This document shows, piece after piece, positions 18,304-27,158 of a stretch of DNA of 64,000 bases. The translations under genes were made by a program, and so were the position numbers. Source of the stretch: Aeromonas salmonicida subsp. salmonicida (GTDB taxonomy: Bacteria; Pseudomonadota; Gammaproteobacteria; Enterobacterales; Aeromonadaceae); contig NZ_LSGW01000068.1 of the NCBI RefSeq assembly GCF_001643305.1, positions 1 through 64,000 on the forward strand, in the 5' to 3' direction. How positions within the stretch are numbered: position 1 is the first letter of the stretch; each line of letters begins with the position of its first letter. The notes under the pieces were generated by a model. It did no database searches and was not told where the DNA came from. It saw only the letters and a program-made list of their open reading frames with translations.

Positions 18304-18944
18304 TGTTTGAAGTACGGGATCTTACCATTGCCCAAGGGGAATGCCCCCTCTGGCAGGAGCTATCGCTGGCAGTCAAAGCGGGGGAGCGGCTCGGCATCTC
18401 TGCCCCGAGCGGTTATGGCAAGACCACGCTGGGGCGAGTACTGGCCGGTTGGCAACCGGTTCGGGGAAGCGGGGAAATACGGCTGGATGGGCAGCCTGTA
18501 CCTGAACTGGTAAAAGGTTATAACCCCATCCAGCTGGTGCCTCAGCACCCGGAACTCACCTTCAATCCCTATCGCACCACAGGGCAGGCGCTGTGGGATG
18601 TGTGGCGCCCCGATGACGCCATGCTGGCCCGTTTTATGGTCAAACCCGAGTGGCTTGGTCGTAAACCCGGCCAGCTCTCCGGTGGCGAGCTGGCCCGCAT
18701 CGCGTTGCTGCGCGCCCTCGATCCCCGCACCCGTCTGCTGATTGCCGACGAGGTGACCGCCCAGCTGGATCCGCAAATTCAGCGCCAGCTCTGGCGGGAG
18801 CTGATGATTGAGTGTGAGCAACGTGGGCTTGGCATGGTGATATTCAGCCACCAGCAGGCACTGCTGCGCCAGATCTGCCATCGGGTGCTGCGCTTTGGTG
18901 AGTTGCAGCCCGTGACTGGTGTATTGGCTGAAAATGCGGCCTGA
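18303..18944 (+). CDS. nikE: ABC importer ATPase, NikE type
   Basis: A 213-residue ABC ATPase, shorter than E. coli NikE (268) and lacking the usual C-terminal oligopeptide-transporter extension. Walker A APSGYGKTT, Q loop LVPQHPELTFNP, signature LSGGELAR and Walker B LLIADEVTAQLD are intact. ATG 18303 overlaps the previous stop (TGATG). The open frame extends upstream to 17745, but that part is antisense-like shadow of nikD. Last gene of the importer operon. Confidence 0.83.
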   Translation: MFEVRDLTIAQGECPLWQELSLAVKAGERLGISAPSGYGKTTLGRVLAGWQPVRGSGEIRLDGQPVPELVKGYNPIQLVPQHPELTFNPYRTTGQALWDVWRPDDAMLARFMVKPEWLGRKPGQLSGGELARIALLRALDPRTRLLIADEVTAQLDPQIQRQLWRELMIECEQRGLGMVIFSHQQALLRQICHRVLRFGELQPVTGVLAENAA

Positions 18945-18951
18945 GGGTTAG

Positions 18952-19043
18952 TTCCCTCTCATCCCCAGCCCTTCTCCCGCAAGGGGAGAAGGGAGCAGAT
19001 GGTTCCCTCTCCTTGGGGAGAGGGCCAGGGTGAGGGGGCGAGT
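18952..19043. repeat. REP-like palindromic repeat (two hairpins)
   Basis: Two adjacent palindromes, CCCTTCTCCC...GGGGAGAAGGG (18969-18993) and CCCTCTCC...GGGAGAGGG (19005-19024), are bounded by CCCTCTCATCCCC and GGGTGAGGGGG. A related sequence lies inverted at 37220-37262. It sits between convergent operons, the usual place for extragenic palindromic repeats. Confidence 0.75.
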
Positions 19044-19096
19044 ATGAAATGCTGGTCATTCTGGACAGAGAGAATCGTTGGCAAAGCGCGCAGGTA

Positions 19097-19126
19097 AAAG
19101 AGAGGGAGGCATCAGCCTCCCTCTTT
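19097..19126. terminator. Bidirectional terminator between nikE and hypB
   Basis: AGAGGGAGGC and GCCTCCCTCT around ATCA, with A residues before and TTTT after. It can end both the importer operon (plus) and the sel-hyp operon (minus). Confidence 0.85.
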
Positions 19127-19160
19127 TGTTACCCACAGTTATCAGCGGTGTTTAACCGCT

Positions 19161-20000
19161 TCAGGCCGTTGCCAGCCAGTTGAGCCAGGCATCCATCCCT
19201 TCGCCTGTGGTGGCGCTGACCTGGATCACCTGAATGTAGGGGTTGACCCGCTTGGCATTCTCGATGCAGCTGGCCACGTCAAAGCTGACGTAGGGCAGCA
19301 GATCGATCTTGTTGATCACCATCAGCTGGGCGGCGGCAAACATGTCCGGGTATTTCAGCGGTTTCTCCTCCCCCTCGGTGACGGAGAGGATCGCCACCTT
19401 GTACTTCTCGCCGAGATCGAAGCTGGCGGGGCAGACCAGATTGCCCACGTTCTCGATAAAGAGGATGCCTCCTTCATTGGCGGGCAGCTGGTGGCAGGCG
19501 TCGTGGACCATTTGGGCATCCAGATGGCAGCCCTTGCCGGTGTTGATCTGCACGGCAGGGACGCCGGTGGCACGGATACGGTCTGCATCGGCGCTGGTCT
19601 GCTGATCCCCTTCGATCACGGCGCAAGGGCGTTTGTCGGCCAGCTGGCGCAGGGTTTCGCACAGCAAGGTGGTTTTGCCTGAACCCGGGCTCGACACTAG
19701 GTTAAGCACCAGCTGGGCCGCTTCGTCGAAGTGCTCGCGGTTGTGGGCTGCCAGCGCGTTGTTCTTGGCCAGCACATCCATCTCGATGGCGATCAGCTGG
19801 CGCTGCCCCATGCCCGGAACCGACAATCCCGCTTCCCCTTTGCCGTAGTGGAGATCAGCCTGCTCATGGCCGTGGTCATGCGGATGAGCGTGGGAATGCT
19901 CGTGGTCATGATCATGATGATGGTCGTGGGGGTGGGCATGGTCGTGTTCATCTTCATGGCCGGCGATCCGCGCCTGGCCGCATCCGCATACGCTACACAT
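19161..20000 (-). CDS. hypB: Hydrogenase nickel incorporation GTPase
   Basis: A 279-residue GTPase that, with HypA, delivers nickel to hydrogenase large-subunit precursors. The N terminus carries the high-affinity metal motif CSVCGCG, followed by a long His/Asp-rich stretch (about 15-50) that could store nickel. G motifs include SSPGSGKTT (P-loop), [10 protein letters not shown] and NKIDLLP. It is the last gene of selA-selB-hypFCDEAB. Confidence 0.96.
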   Translation of the reverse strand: MCSVCGCGQARIAGHEDEHDHAHPHDHHHDHDHEHSHAHPHDHGHEQADLHYGKGEAGLSVPGMGQRQLIAIEMDVLAKNNALAAHNREHFDEAAQLVLNLVSSPGSGKTTLLCETLRQLADKRPCAVIEGDQQTSADADRIRATGVPAVQINTGKGCHLDAQMVHDACHQLPANEGGILFIENVGNLVCPASFDLGEKYKVAILSVTEGEEKPLKYPDMFAAAQLMVINKIDLLPYVSFDVASCIENAKRVNPYIQVIQVSATTGEGMDAWLNWLATA

Positions 20001-20001
20001 A

Positions 20002-20343
20002 TCAACTTACCTCGATGTCGGTGATGCGCAGGCTATCGCCCTGCGCGACGCGTAATTTGTATCCGCCACACTCGGGACAGGCCTGCCCGCGCTCGGTGAG
20101 GGTGACCGTCTTGTCGCAGTCGTAACACCAGGCCTCTGCCGCCTGGTGCTGAAAGTGAAGTTGGGCCCCTTCGACGACTGTGCCCTTGGCGGCGGCCTCG
20201 AAACAGAAGGCAATGGTGTCCGGGTCAACGCAGGAGAAGCTGCCGACCTCGAGCCAGAGGGCGGTCACCTTGTTAAAGCCCCGCTGGGTGGCCTGTTCGG
20301 CAGCCAGATCGATGGCGGCCACGGCCAGAGACATTTCATGCAT
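20002..20343 (-). CDS. hypA: Hydrogenase nickel metallochaperone
   Basis: A 113-residue HypA: N-terminal MHEMSL nickel motif (Met1-His2-Glu3) and a zinc domain with two CxxC pairs, CYDC and CPEC. Works with HypB in nickel insertion for both HybC and HycE. Stops one base before the hypB start and follows hypE by nine bases. Confidence 0.95.
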   Translation of the reverse strand: MHEMSLAVAAIDLAAEQATQRGFNKVTALWLEVGSFSCVDPDTIAFCFEAAAKGTVVEGAQLHFQHQAAEAWCYDCDKTVTLTERGQACPECGGYKLRVAQGDSLRITDIEVS

Positions 20344-20352
20344 GGTGATTCC

Positions 20353-21357
20353 TTAACAGATCCGCGGGAGGAGTTCCCCCTGGGGCAGCTCAAGATAACG
20401 GCGGCTGCCCCAGGGGTTATTGAGGATCACCTTGTGACGCTCGCTCGCCTGCACCACGCCGATCTGGCTGGCGGAGGGGTTGAACTGCCGCAATATGCCC
20501 AGCGCGTCCTGTGCCTGTTCGGCAGGCAGAGCCAGCACCATGGTGCCCTCGTTGGCGAGATCATGGGGCTCGAAGCCGTAGAGCTCGCACAGGCCGCGCA
20601 CCGGATCGCAGACCGGAATGGCGGACTCCTCCAGCTCGATACCTACTTGGGAGGCGGTGCTCCACTCGTTGAGCACGGCGGCGAGGCCGCCGCGGGTGGC
20701 ATCGCGCAGGGCATGGGGGGTAAGCCCCGCTTGCAGCAGTGCCTCCACCTGCGGCCAGAGGGTGGTGCAGTCGCTCTTGAGTGTCGAGCCCAGCTGCAGG
20801 GCGTCGCGGGCCATCAGGATGCAGGCGCCGTGGCTGCCGATATCCCGTGACACCAGAATGGCGTCACCGGCCTTGAGGTTTCGTACCGAGATGCCCCGGC
20901 TCTGCTCAGGTAGCGGGAAGGTGCCGACCCCGCTGGTGTTGATGAAGATCTTGTCGGCCGCTCCCCTCGGCACCACCTTGGTGTCGCCGCAGACGATGCG
21001 GGCGCCGCTCTTGGCCAGCTCTGCGGCCATCGACTCGACGATGCGGACGAGATCCGCGTAGGGGAACCCCTCTTCGATAATGAAGCTGCAGCTGAGGTAT
21101 TCCGGTTTGGCCCCCATCATGGCGAGATCGTTGACCGTGCCGGCGATGGCCAGCTTGCCGATATCGCCCCCCTCGAAGAACAGCGGCGAGACGGTAAAAC
21201 TGTCGGTGGTGAAGGCGACGGGGCCGCTCACCGGCAACAGGGCGGCATCTTCACCGCGCAACAGGATCTCGTTGCCAAAGTGGTGAAAGAAGAGCTTATT
21301 GATAAGCTGGTTCATCTCGACGCCACCGCCCCCATGGCTTAACTGAATTTCTCTCAT
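20353..21357 (-). CDS. hypE: Carbamoyl dehydratase for hydrogenase CN ligand synthesis
   Basis: A 334-residue PurM-like ATPase that dehydrates the carbamoyl group placed by HypF on its C-terminal cysteine to make the cyanide ligand. The C terminus is PRIC, with Cys334 the acceptor. SHGGGGVEM and FTTDSFTV are ATP-site segments. The start overlaps the stop of a 30-codon frame that looks like a decayed copy of its own 5' end. Confidence 0.95.
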   Translation of the reverse strand: MREIQLSHGGGGVEMNQLINKLFFHHFGNEILLRGEDAALLPVSGPVAFTTDSFTVSPLFFEGGDIGKLAIAGTVNDLAMMGAKPEYLSCSFIIEEGFPYADLVRIVESMAAELAKSGARIVCGDTKVVPRGAADKIFINTSGVGTFPLPEQSRGISVRNLKAGDAILVSRDIGSHGACILMARDALQLGSTLKSDCTTLWPQVEALLQAGLTPHALRDATRGGLAAVLNEWSTASQVGIELEESAIPVCDPVRGLCELYGFEPHDLANEGTMVLALPAEQAQDALGILRQFNPSASQIGVVQASERHKVILNNPWGSRRYLELPQGELLPRIC

Positions 21358-21446
21358 CGGGTCTGGTTCTCCACAAGATTGCCGAAACAGGCTGGTTCAT
21401 CTCCACCCATCACCCGACCGTCGTGGCTAAGTTGAGTTTCTCTCAT
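21354..21446 (-). other. Partial tandem copy of the hypE 5' end (30-codon ORF)
   Basis: The frame begins MRETQLSHDGR, matching the hypE start MREIQLSHGGG, and its DNA resembles hypE codons 1 to about 18 including GAGATGAACCAGC. Its ATG overlaps the hypD TGA and its TGA overlaps the hypE ATG, both as ATGA. The simplest history is tandem duplication of the hypD/hypE junction, followed by decay. It may still couple hypE translation to hypD. Unlikely to encode a functional peptide. Confidence 0.7.
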
Positions 21447-22561
21447 TGCTGCTGGATCCCCATATAGCGGTAGTAGGCATTGCAGGCTCCCTCGGAGCTG
21501 ACCATGCAGCTGCCCATGGGCTGGGTCGGGGTGCAGCCCCGGCCAAAGACCTTGCACTGGTTCGGCTTGGCCAGCCCGCGCAGAATGTCGGCGCACTGGC
21601 ACGCCTTGTGATCATCGATGGGGGTCTCACTGAGTTGAAAGTGGCGCTCCGCATCGCGCCTGGCAAAGGCATCGCGCAGGCGCAGGGCGGAGGCGTTGAT
21701 GTCCCCGAGACCTCGCCAGCGAAAGTGCTCGCGGGTCTCAAAATATTGGTCGACCAGCCGCTGGGCGGCCCGGTTGCCGCTGGCGGTGACGGCGCGGCTG
21801 TACTGCACCTCCAGCGCGTAGCGACCCTCCACCTTCTGGCGCACCATCATCAGCAGCGCCTCCATCACATCCACCGGCTCGAAGCCGCTCACCACCACAG
21901 GCACCTGATAGCGATCAACGATGGGAAGGTAGATATCGGCACCTGTGATGACGCTGACGTGGGAGGGACCGATAAAGGCGTTCACCTTGGCAACCCCGTC
22001 GGCCATCACGGCGTGGATGGCGGGCGGTACCAGCACATGGTTGATATGAAACAGCAGGTTCTCCACCCCCGCAGCGTCGGCTGCTGCCAGCAGCGCGGCT
22101 GTCATGGGGGTGGAGGTCTCGAAACCGATGGCGAAGAAGACCACGGTTTTTTCCGGGTTCTCCTTGGCGATGCGCAGGGCATCGAGGGGGTCATAGACGG
22201 GGCGGATATCGCTCCCCTTGGCCCGCTGCTGGGCCAGCGTGCCCTTGGAGCCCGGCACCCGGATCATGTCCCCCAGGGTGACCAGAATGACGTTGGGCTC
22301 TCTAGCCAGCTCGATGGCCTGATCGATGCGTTCCTTGGGCATGATGCAGACCGGGCAGCCGGGGCCGTGGACGAACTCTATGCTGGCCGGGAGCAACTGG
22401 GGCAGTCCGTATTTCATGATGGTGTGGGTATGGCCGCCGCACACCTCCATCACCCGCAGCGGCTCGGGCAGATCCTTTGCCAGTTCGGTAATTTGCGCGG
22501 CGAGGGCGCGGATCACCTCGGGCTGGCGAAAGCCCTGAAAGAGATCATTGAGGGTCAGCAT
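21443..22561 (-). CDS. hypD: Hydrogenase Fe(CN)2CO assembly scaffold
   Basis: A 372-residue HypD, which with HypC assembles the Fe(CN)2CO unit. Conserved cysteine motifs are EVCGGHTH (Cys41) and GPGCPVC. The C-terminal [4Fe-4S] cysteines lie in CQCADIL, GRGCTPTQPMGSC and EGACNAYYRY. Overlaps the hypC stop by seven bases. Confidence 0.96.
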   Translation of the reverse strand: MLTLNDLFQGFRQPEVIRALAAQITELAKDLPEPLRVMEVCGGHTHTIMKYGLPQLLPASIEFVHGPGCPVCIMPKERIDQAIELAREPNVILVTLGDMIRVPGSKGTLAQQRAKGSDIRPVYDPLDALRIAKENPEKTVVFFAIGFETSTPMTAALLAAADAAGVENLLFHINHVLVPPAIHAVMADGVAKVNAFIGPSHVSVITGADIYLPIVDRYQVPVVVSGFEPVDVMEALLMMVRQKVEGRYALEVQYSRAVTASGNRAAQRLVDQYFETREHFRWRGLGDINASALRLRDAFARRDAERHFQLSETPIDDHKACQCADILRGLAKPNQCKVFGRGCTPTQPMGSCMVSSEGACNAYYRYMGIQQQ

Positions 22562-22806
22562 GGCAAGATATCCTGCTTGGGCATCAGGGCCACCATCTGG
22601 CGGAAGCTCTCGAGGCTGGCCTGCGCCTCCTCTTCGTCAATCTTGCTCATCACAAAGCCGATATGGAGCAGCACATAGTCGCCAAGGTTGAGGGGCTCTT
22701 CGAGCAGTATGCAGCTGACGCGACGCTGCACCCCCAGGGTATCGACGGTGACGCAGTTATCTTCTGGGTGCAGCTGCACCACCTGAGAAGGTATGGATAG
22801 ACACAT
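22555..22806 (-). CDS. hypC: Hydrogenase assembly chaperone
   Basis: An 83-residue HypC/HybG-family chaperone that binds HypD and the large-subunit precursor. The essential Cys2 is present when translation starts at ATG 22806 (MCLSIPSQV). The longer frame from 22836 would bury it, so it is rejected. The C-terminal half has GDYVLLHIGFVMSKIDEEEA as in the family. Only one HypC-type chaperone is seen in the window, so it may serve both hydrogenases. Confidence 0.94.
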   Translation of the reverse strand: MCLSIPSQVVQLHPEDNCVTVDTLGVQRRVSCILLEEPLNLGDYVLLHIGFVMSKIDEEEAQASLESFRQMVALMPKQDILPC

Positions 22807-22811
22807 GGATT

Positions 22812-25238
22812 TCAGGACTCCGACAAGGTGGCACAACCGGTTGTGGCAGGCTGGTGCGTGGCAATATGGTGGATGGCAAACCAGAGCTGACCGGCGGCTA
22901 TGCCACCGTCATTGAGCGGCAGGGTTTCGCTGGTCAATACCTGGCGACCGGTGGCTTCGAGGCCGGGCACAAGCTGATCCATCAGCACCCGGTTTTGAAA
23001 CACGCCGCCCCCCAGTACCACCGGATAGCCGGGGAAGCGCCCGGCCAGGGCGATGACCAGATGACTGATGGCGTGGATAAAACCGGCGGCCAGGCTGGCG
23101 GTTGAGGTGCCTTTGCACCGCTCGCCGACAAGGGTATTGAGCAGCGCTGCCCACTCGATTTTAAGCGGCCCCTCCGCGCTCTGGTTCAGACCAAAGGCGA
23201 GGGGGAAGGGCAACTCATTCGGTGCTAGCTGCAAGGCGGCTGCCTCCAGCAAGAGTCCCGCCTCTCCCTCGTAGTCGGGGGCATCGATCACCCCCAGCAG
23301 CGCCGCCACGGCATCGAACAGCCGACCGATGGAGCTGGTGTAGGGGGCGTTGCGACCGAGATGCCAGAGCTGGTGCAGGTTGCTGATCCGCTCAGGTGGC
23401 AACGTGTTGATCAACGGAATATCGAGGGCGCTGATCTCCTCAGGGCTGTGTGATTCAAACAGCAGCCCCAACAGCTGGCGTACCGGCTCGCGGATGGCCG
23501 CCTCGCCGCCGATCAGCTTGAAAGGCTGAAGGTGGGCAACCCGGGTAAAGCCCTTCACATCGGCCAGCAGCAGCTCGCCACCCCAGAGGGTGCCGTCATC
23601 GCCAAGGCCGGTGCCATCGAAGGCAAAACCCAGCACAGGGCCCGTGATCTCATGCTCGGCCATCACCCCTAGCAGGTGGGCGTGGTGGTGTTGCACCTCA
23701 AGGTGGGTCGCACCCTGCTCGTGGCAATAGCCCTTGGCCCACTGGTGGCTGAGATAGCCCGGGTGGCAGTCCGATACCAGCAGCTCGGGCTTGAGATCGT
23801 AGAGATCGCGAAAGGTGGCGAGGGTCTGTTCGAAGTGGCCCTGCATCGGCAGGCTGTGCAGATCGCCGATATAGGGGCTGTAGATACGCTGACGACCGAA
23901 AGCCAGCGCCAGCTGGTTCTTCTGCTGCGCCCCGACCGCCAGTAGCGGCACCTTGACCGCCTGTTTCAGGCTGGGGGTGCAGGGGGCATAGCCCCGGGCG
24001 AGGCGCAAAGTCTGGCGCCGTCCGCCCGCCCACTGCACCAGACTGTCGTCGCAGGGGTGCAGTATGGGGCGGTTGTGATCCAGAATGCCGTCAATATTGC
24101 CCCCGAGTTCCCTGACCACAGCATCGAATTCGATCAGAATGGGGCTGCCGCGACCATTGGCGCTGGTGGCCACCAGCGGTATGGCGCAGGCGTCCAACAG
24201 CAGTTGATGCAGCGGGGTGTAGGGGAGCATGACCCCAAGGTAGGGGATGCCGGGGGCGATCCCCTCGGCCAGCGGCGCGGCTGACGGTCGGGATCCTGAG
24301 AGCCGATCATCGTTTTTGCGCTTGCGCAGCAAGGTGATGGGTCTGGCCTGAGAGGCGAGCAGCTTCCACTCATCTGCGCTGCCGGTGACATGCAATTTGG
24401 CCTCGGCAAGGGAGCCCATCATCACCGCCAGCGGCTTGCGCGCGCGCCGCTTGAGCGTTCGCAATCTGGCAACACTCCGTTCATTACGGGCATCACATAT
24501 CAGGTGATACCCCCCCATCCCCTTGACCGCAATCAGCGCCCCGGTTTGCAGGGCGCGGGCTGCCATTTGCAGGGCCTCCTCGCTCTCGGCCAGGGCATCG
24601 CCACAGTCGGAGCGCCAGCTGAGATGGGGCCCGCACTCGGGGCAGCTCACCGGCTGGGCGTGGTAGCGTCTGTCCAGCGGGTTTTCATAAGCCGCCGCGC
24701 AGCGCGGGCACATGGCAAAGTCGGCCATGGCGGTGTGGGGCCGATCGTAGGGGAGGCGGCGGATAATGGTGTAGCGCGGGCCGCAGTGGGTGCAGTTAGT
24801 AAAGGGGTAGTGGTGGTGGCGATCCGCGGGGTTGGCCACATCGCGGGCGCACCCCTCGCACATCCCCTGATCCGGCGAAATGGCGACCGTAGCGGCGCTC
24901 TGCTGCTGGCTGGCCTTGATATGAAACTGGCCTTCATAGTCGGGGTTATGGTCGGGATCATGATCGCGGGGCAGCTCCCGCTCGCTGAAATGATCGATAC
25001 GGCTCAGCGGTGGCGCCAATTCGCGCAGTTCGCGGGCAAAGGCGGCCAGCTGCTCGGGGGATCCCTCGGCACCTATGGTGACGCCGTTGGCATCGTTCAG
25101 CACATAGCCGGTAAGGCCGTGGCGCAGTGCCAACCCATAGACGAAGGGGCGAAAGCCGACCCCCTGCACTATGCCGTCGATATGAAATTCGCGGCGCAGC
25201 CGGGTGGCCGCAAGGTTGGGGGCCAGGGTGGCTGTCAT
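22812..25238 (-). CDS. hypF: Carbamoyltransferase for hydrogenase maturation
   Basis: About 808 residues. Domains in order: acylphosphatase (GIVQGVGFRPFVYGLA), zinc-finger pairs (CxxC near CEGCARD, CTHCGPRYT, CPRC, CPECGPH), a YrdC-like nucleotide site (GALIAVKGMGGYHL) and a Kae1-like carbamoyltransferase region (VQHHHAHLLGVMAEH, FDGTGLG). It uses carbamoyl phosphate and ATP to carbamoylate HypE. ATG 25238 overlaps the selB stop as ATGA; the frame continues to 25340 but that part is selB in another frame. Confidence 0.95.
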   Translation of the reverse strand: MTATLAPNLAATRLRREFHIDGIVQGVGFRPFVYGLALRHGLTGYVLNDANGVTIGAEGSPEQLAAFARELRELAPPLSRIDHFSERELPRDHDPDHNPDYEGQFHIKASQQQSAATVAISPDQGMCEGCARDVANPADRHHHYPFTNCTHCGPRYTIIRRLPYDRPHTAMADFAMCPRCAAAYENPLDRRYHAQPVSCPECGPHLSWRSDCGDALAESEEALQMAARALQTGALIAVKGMGGYHLICDARNERSVARLRTLKRRARKPLAVMMGSLAEAKLHVTGSADEWKLLASQARPITLLRKRKNDDRLSGSRPSAAPLAEGIAPGIPYLGVMLPYTPLHQLLLDACAIPLVATSANGRGSPILIEFDAVVRELGGNIDGILDHNRPILHPCDDSLVQWAGGRRQTLRLARGYAPCTPSLKQAVKVPLLAVGAQQKNQLALAFGRQRIYSPYIGDLHSLPMQGHFEQTLATFRDLYDLKPELLVSDCHPGYLSHQWAKGYCHEQGATHLEVQHHHAHLLGVMAEHEITGPVLGFAFDGTGLGDDGTLWGGELLLADVKGFTRVAHLQPFKLIGGEAAIREPVRQLLGLLFESHSPEEISALDIPLINTLPPERISNLHQLWHLGRNAPYTSSIGRLFDAVAALLGVIDAPDYEGEAGLLLEAAALQLAPNELPFPLAFGLNQSAEGPLKIEWAALLNTLVGERCKGTSTASLAAGFIHAISHLVIALAGRFPGYPVVLGGGVFQNRVLMDQLVPGLEATGRQVLTSETLPLNDGGIAAGQLWFAIHHIATHQPATTGCATLSES

Positions 25239-27154
25239 GCCAGCGCCTGTTGCACGGCATTTTGAGTCTGTGGCAGGCGCAGCACCCGACGCTCGTTCTC
25301 TTCGCGCCGTACCCAGCCGTCCATCTCCATGCGCAGACAAAACGGAATGGCGTATTTGCGCGACAGCCCTGTGATCTCTTTCAGTGACGCCATGTCGATC
25401 AGATCCCCCACCTGATGGCCTGCCAGCACGGCATTGACCATTTGGTTGTAAAGCACGGCGTCGTAGTAGATGGGGCCGTCGAGCTGCACCAGGTATTTGA
25501 GCCTTGCCAGATTGCGCAGCTGTTTTTGCAGTGCGCCTTTTTGTTGTAATCCCAGCTTCAGCGCGGGGGGCAGCTTGAGGCTGAGGACAGGATCCATTGC
25601 CACGCCGCCGGGGCCCAGTTTACCGGGCTCGTAACCCCCCTTGCCTTGATCTCGCACCAGTTTGAGCACCAGCTGCGCTTCTTCCCCCAGGTCATCTTCC
25701 GACTCGCCACTGCCCGGCTGCCACTTGTCATGATGCAGGCGCACAAGCTCCTCGTTCTTGAGCTGTTGCAGCAAGGTCTGGATCACCGGCAGCCCTATGC
25801 CAAGACGAGTTGCGAGCTCGGCGGCGCTCAGGGGCTCGTTTTTCAGTGTGGCGAGCAGTTGAGCGCGGCTTTGGGCCAGCCAGCTGCTATCCAGCACCCA
25901 GTCATCCAGCTGTGTGACATGGTCCGGCAGCGCATCAAAGCGGCAGGCCAGCACATAGCCATTGAGGCCAAGCTGCAGAGAGTCCGGGTTGTAGCACTCC
26001 AAGTCATCAGGCAGCTCGCCCAGCAGGGCGTGCAGTGCTTTGCGCCTGGCGGGATGAATATCGCCGCACCAGACGATGCGGGCGCCGTGCAGCAGTTCGC
26101 TGCTGCCGTGGCGAATGATGGCGAGCGGCTGGCCGAAAAAGCAGGGGATGGGCGTCGCAAAGATCAGCCGCGCCAGCCGGGTATCTTTGATGGGCATCTC
26201 TTTTATAGGCGCCTCTTTGATAGGGACAAAGCGCGCCCGGCCATGCCAGCTGCCGAGGGCCACTTCCACTTCCTGTGTGCGTAGCGTCTTGGTGCTCAGG
26301 CTCTCGCCGTTGAGTCGCACGATAAGGTGGGTCTCCGCCTCGCACTGGCCTGCTGCGCTGGTAAGGCAATGGCCGCGGGCCACCTCCTTGTGTGGCACTT
26401 TTTTAAGGCCCACCGCCACCCGGCAGACGGCGCCAATATCCTCGACGCTCTGGTGATAGGCCTGCAGGGAGCGTACCTGCACCTCCCGATCGGCGGGGTA
26501 GAGGCGCAGCTTGTCCCCCACCTTGAGGCTGCCCTGCTGCAGGGTGCCGGTGAGCACTGTGCCGGTGCCGTTAGCGGTAAAGACCCTGTCTACATACAGT
26601 CGCGGGGCAGCCTGTTCGAGAAGAACATGATGCTCGGCCATATCACCCAGCTGGCAGACGATGGCGGTGTGCAGGGCATCGATGTTTTCGCCGGTTTTGG
26701 CGCTGACGCTGACGATGTCGGGCACCATGCCGCTCTCGTCCATCACCCGCTCCAGCAGGCTCTCCTCAAGGAGCTCCAGCTCGTCGGGTTCCACCAGATC
26801 GCACTTGTTGATGCAGACCAACAGGCGCGGCACCCCCATTGCCTTGAGCAGGCGCAGGTGATCGCCGGTCATCGGCATCCACCCCTCGTCGGCGGCAATC
26901 ACCAGCAGCACCAGATCCAGACTCCAGAGCCCCGCCACCATGTTGCGGATATAGCGCTCGTGGCCGGGCACATCGATGACGCCTATGGTGTTGCCCTGAC
27001 CGTCGTCAAAGTGGGCAAAGCCGAGATCCTGGGTCATGCCGATGGCCTGCTCGTGGGCGCGGGCTGTGGTGATGCCGGTGAGGGCCTTGATCAGCAGGGT
27101 CTTGCCGTGATCCACGTGGCCGGCGAGGCCGATAACGGCGCGATAGGGGGTCAT
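25235..27154 (-). CDS. selB: Selenocysteine-specific elongation factor
   Basis: A 639-residue EF-Tu-like GTPase that brings Sec-tRNA to a UGA next to a SECIS hairpin. GTPase motifs: GHVDHGKT, DVPGHERYI, NKCDL. The C-terminal winged-helix repeats that read the SECIS follow about residue 380. ATG 27154 begins directly before the GTPase; the frame opens at 27178 within the end of selA. Its substrate mRNA, fdhF, is in this window. Confidence 0.95.
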   Translation of the reverse strand: MTPYRAVIGLAGHVDHGKTLLIKALTGITTARAHEQAIGMTQDLGFAHFDDGQGNTIGVIDVPGHERYIRNMVAGLWSLDLVLLVIAADEGWMPMTGDHLRLLKAMGVPRLLVCINKCDLVEPDELELLEESLLERVMDESGMVPDIVSVSAKTGENIDALHTAIVCQLGDMAEHHVLLEQAAPRLYVDRVFTANGTGTVLTGTLQQGSLKVGDKLRLYPADREVQVRSLQAYHQSVEDIGAVCRVAVGLKKVPHKEVARGHCLTSAAGQCEAETHLIVRLNGESLSTKTLRTQEVEVALGSWHGRARFVPIKEAPIKEMPIKDTRLARLIFATPIPCFFGQPLAIIRHGSSELLHGARIVWCGDIHPARRKALHALLGELPDDLECYNPDSLQLGLNGYVLACRFDALPDHVTQLDDWVLDSSWLAQSRAQLLATLKNEPLSAAELATRLGIGLPVIQTLLQQLKNEELVRLHHDKWQPGSGESEDDLGEEAQLVLKLVRDQGKGGYEPGKLGPGGVAMDPVLSLKLPPALKLGLQQKGALQKQLRNLARLKYLVQLDGPIYYDAVLYNQMVNAVLAGHQVGDLIDMASLKEITGLSRKYAIPFCLRMEMDGWVRREENERRVLRLPQTQNAVQQALA

Positions 27155-27158
27155 GGGA

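Noticed and set aside
22807..22836. Ten-residue extension of HypC
   Set aside because: HypC function needs Cys at position 2, which is met only from ATG 22806.
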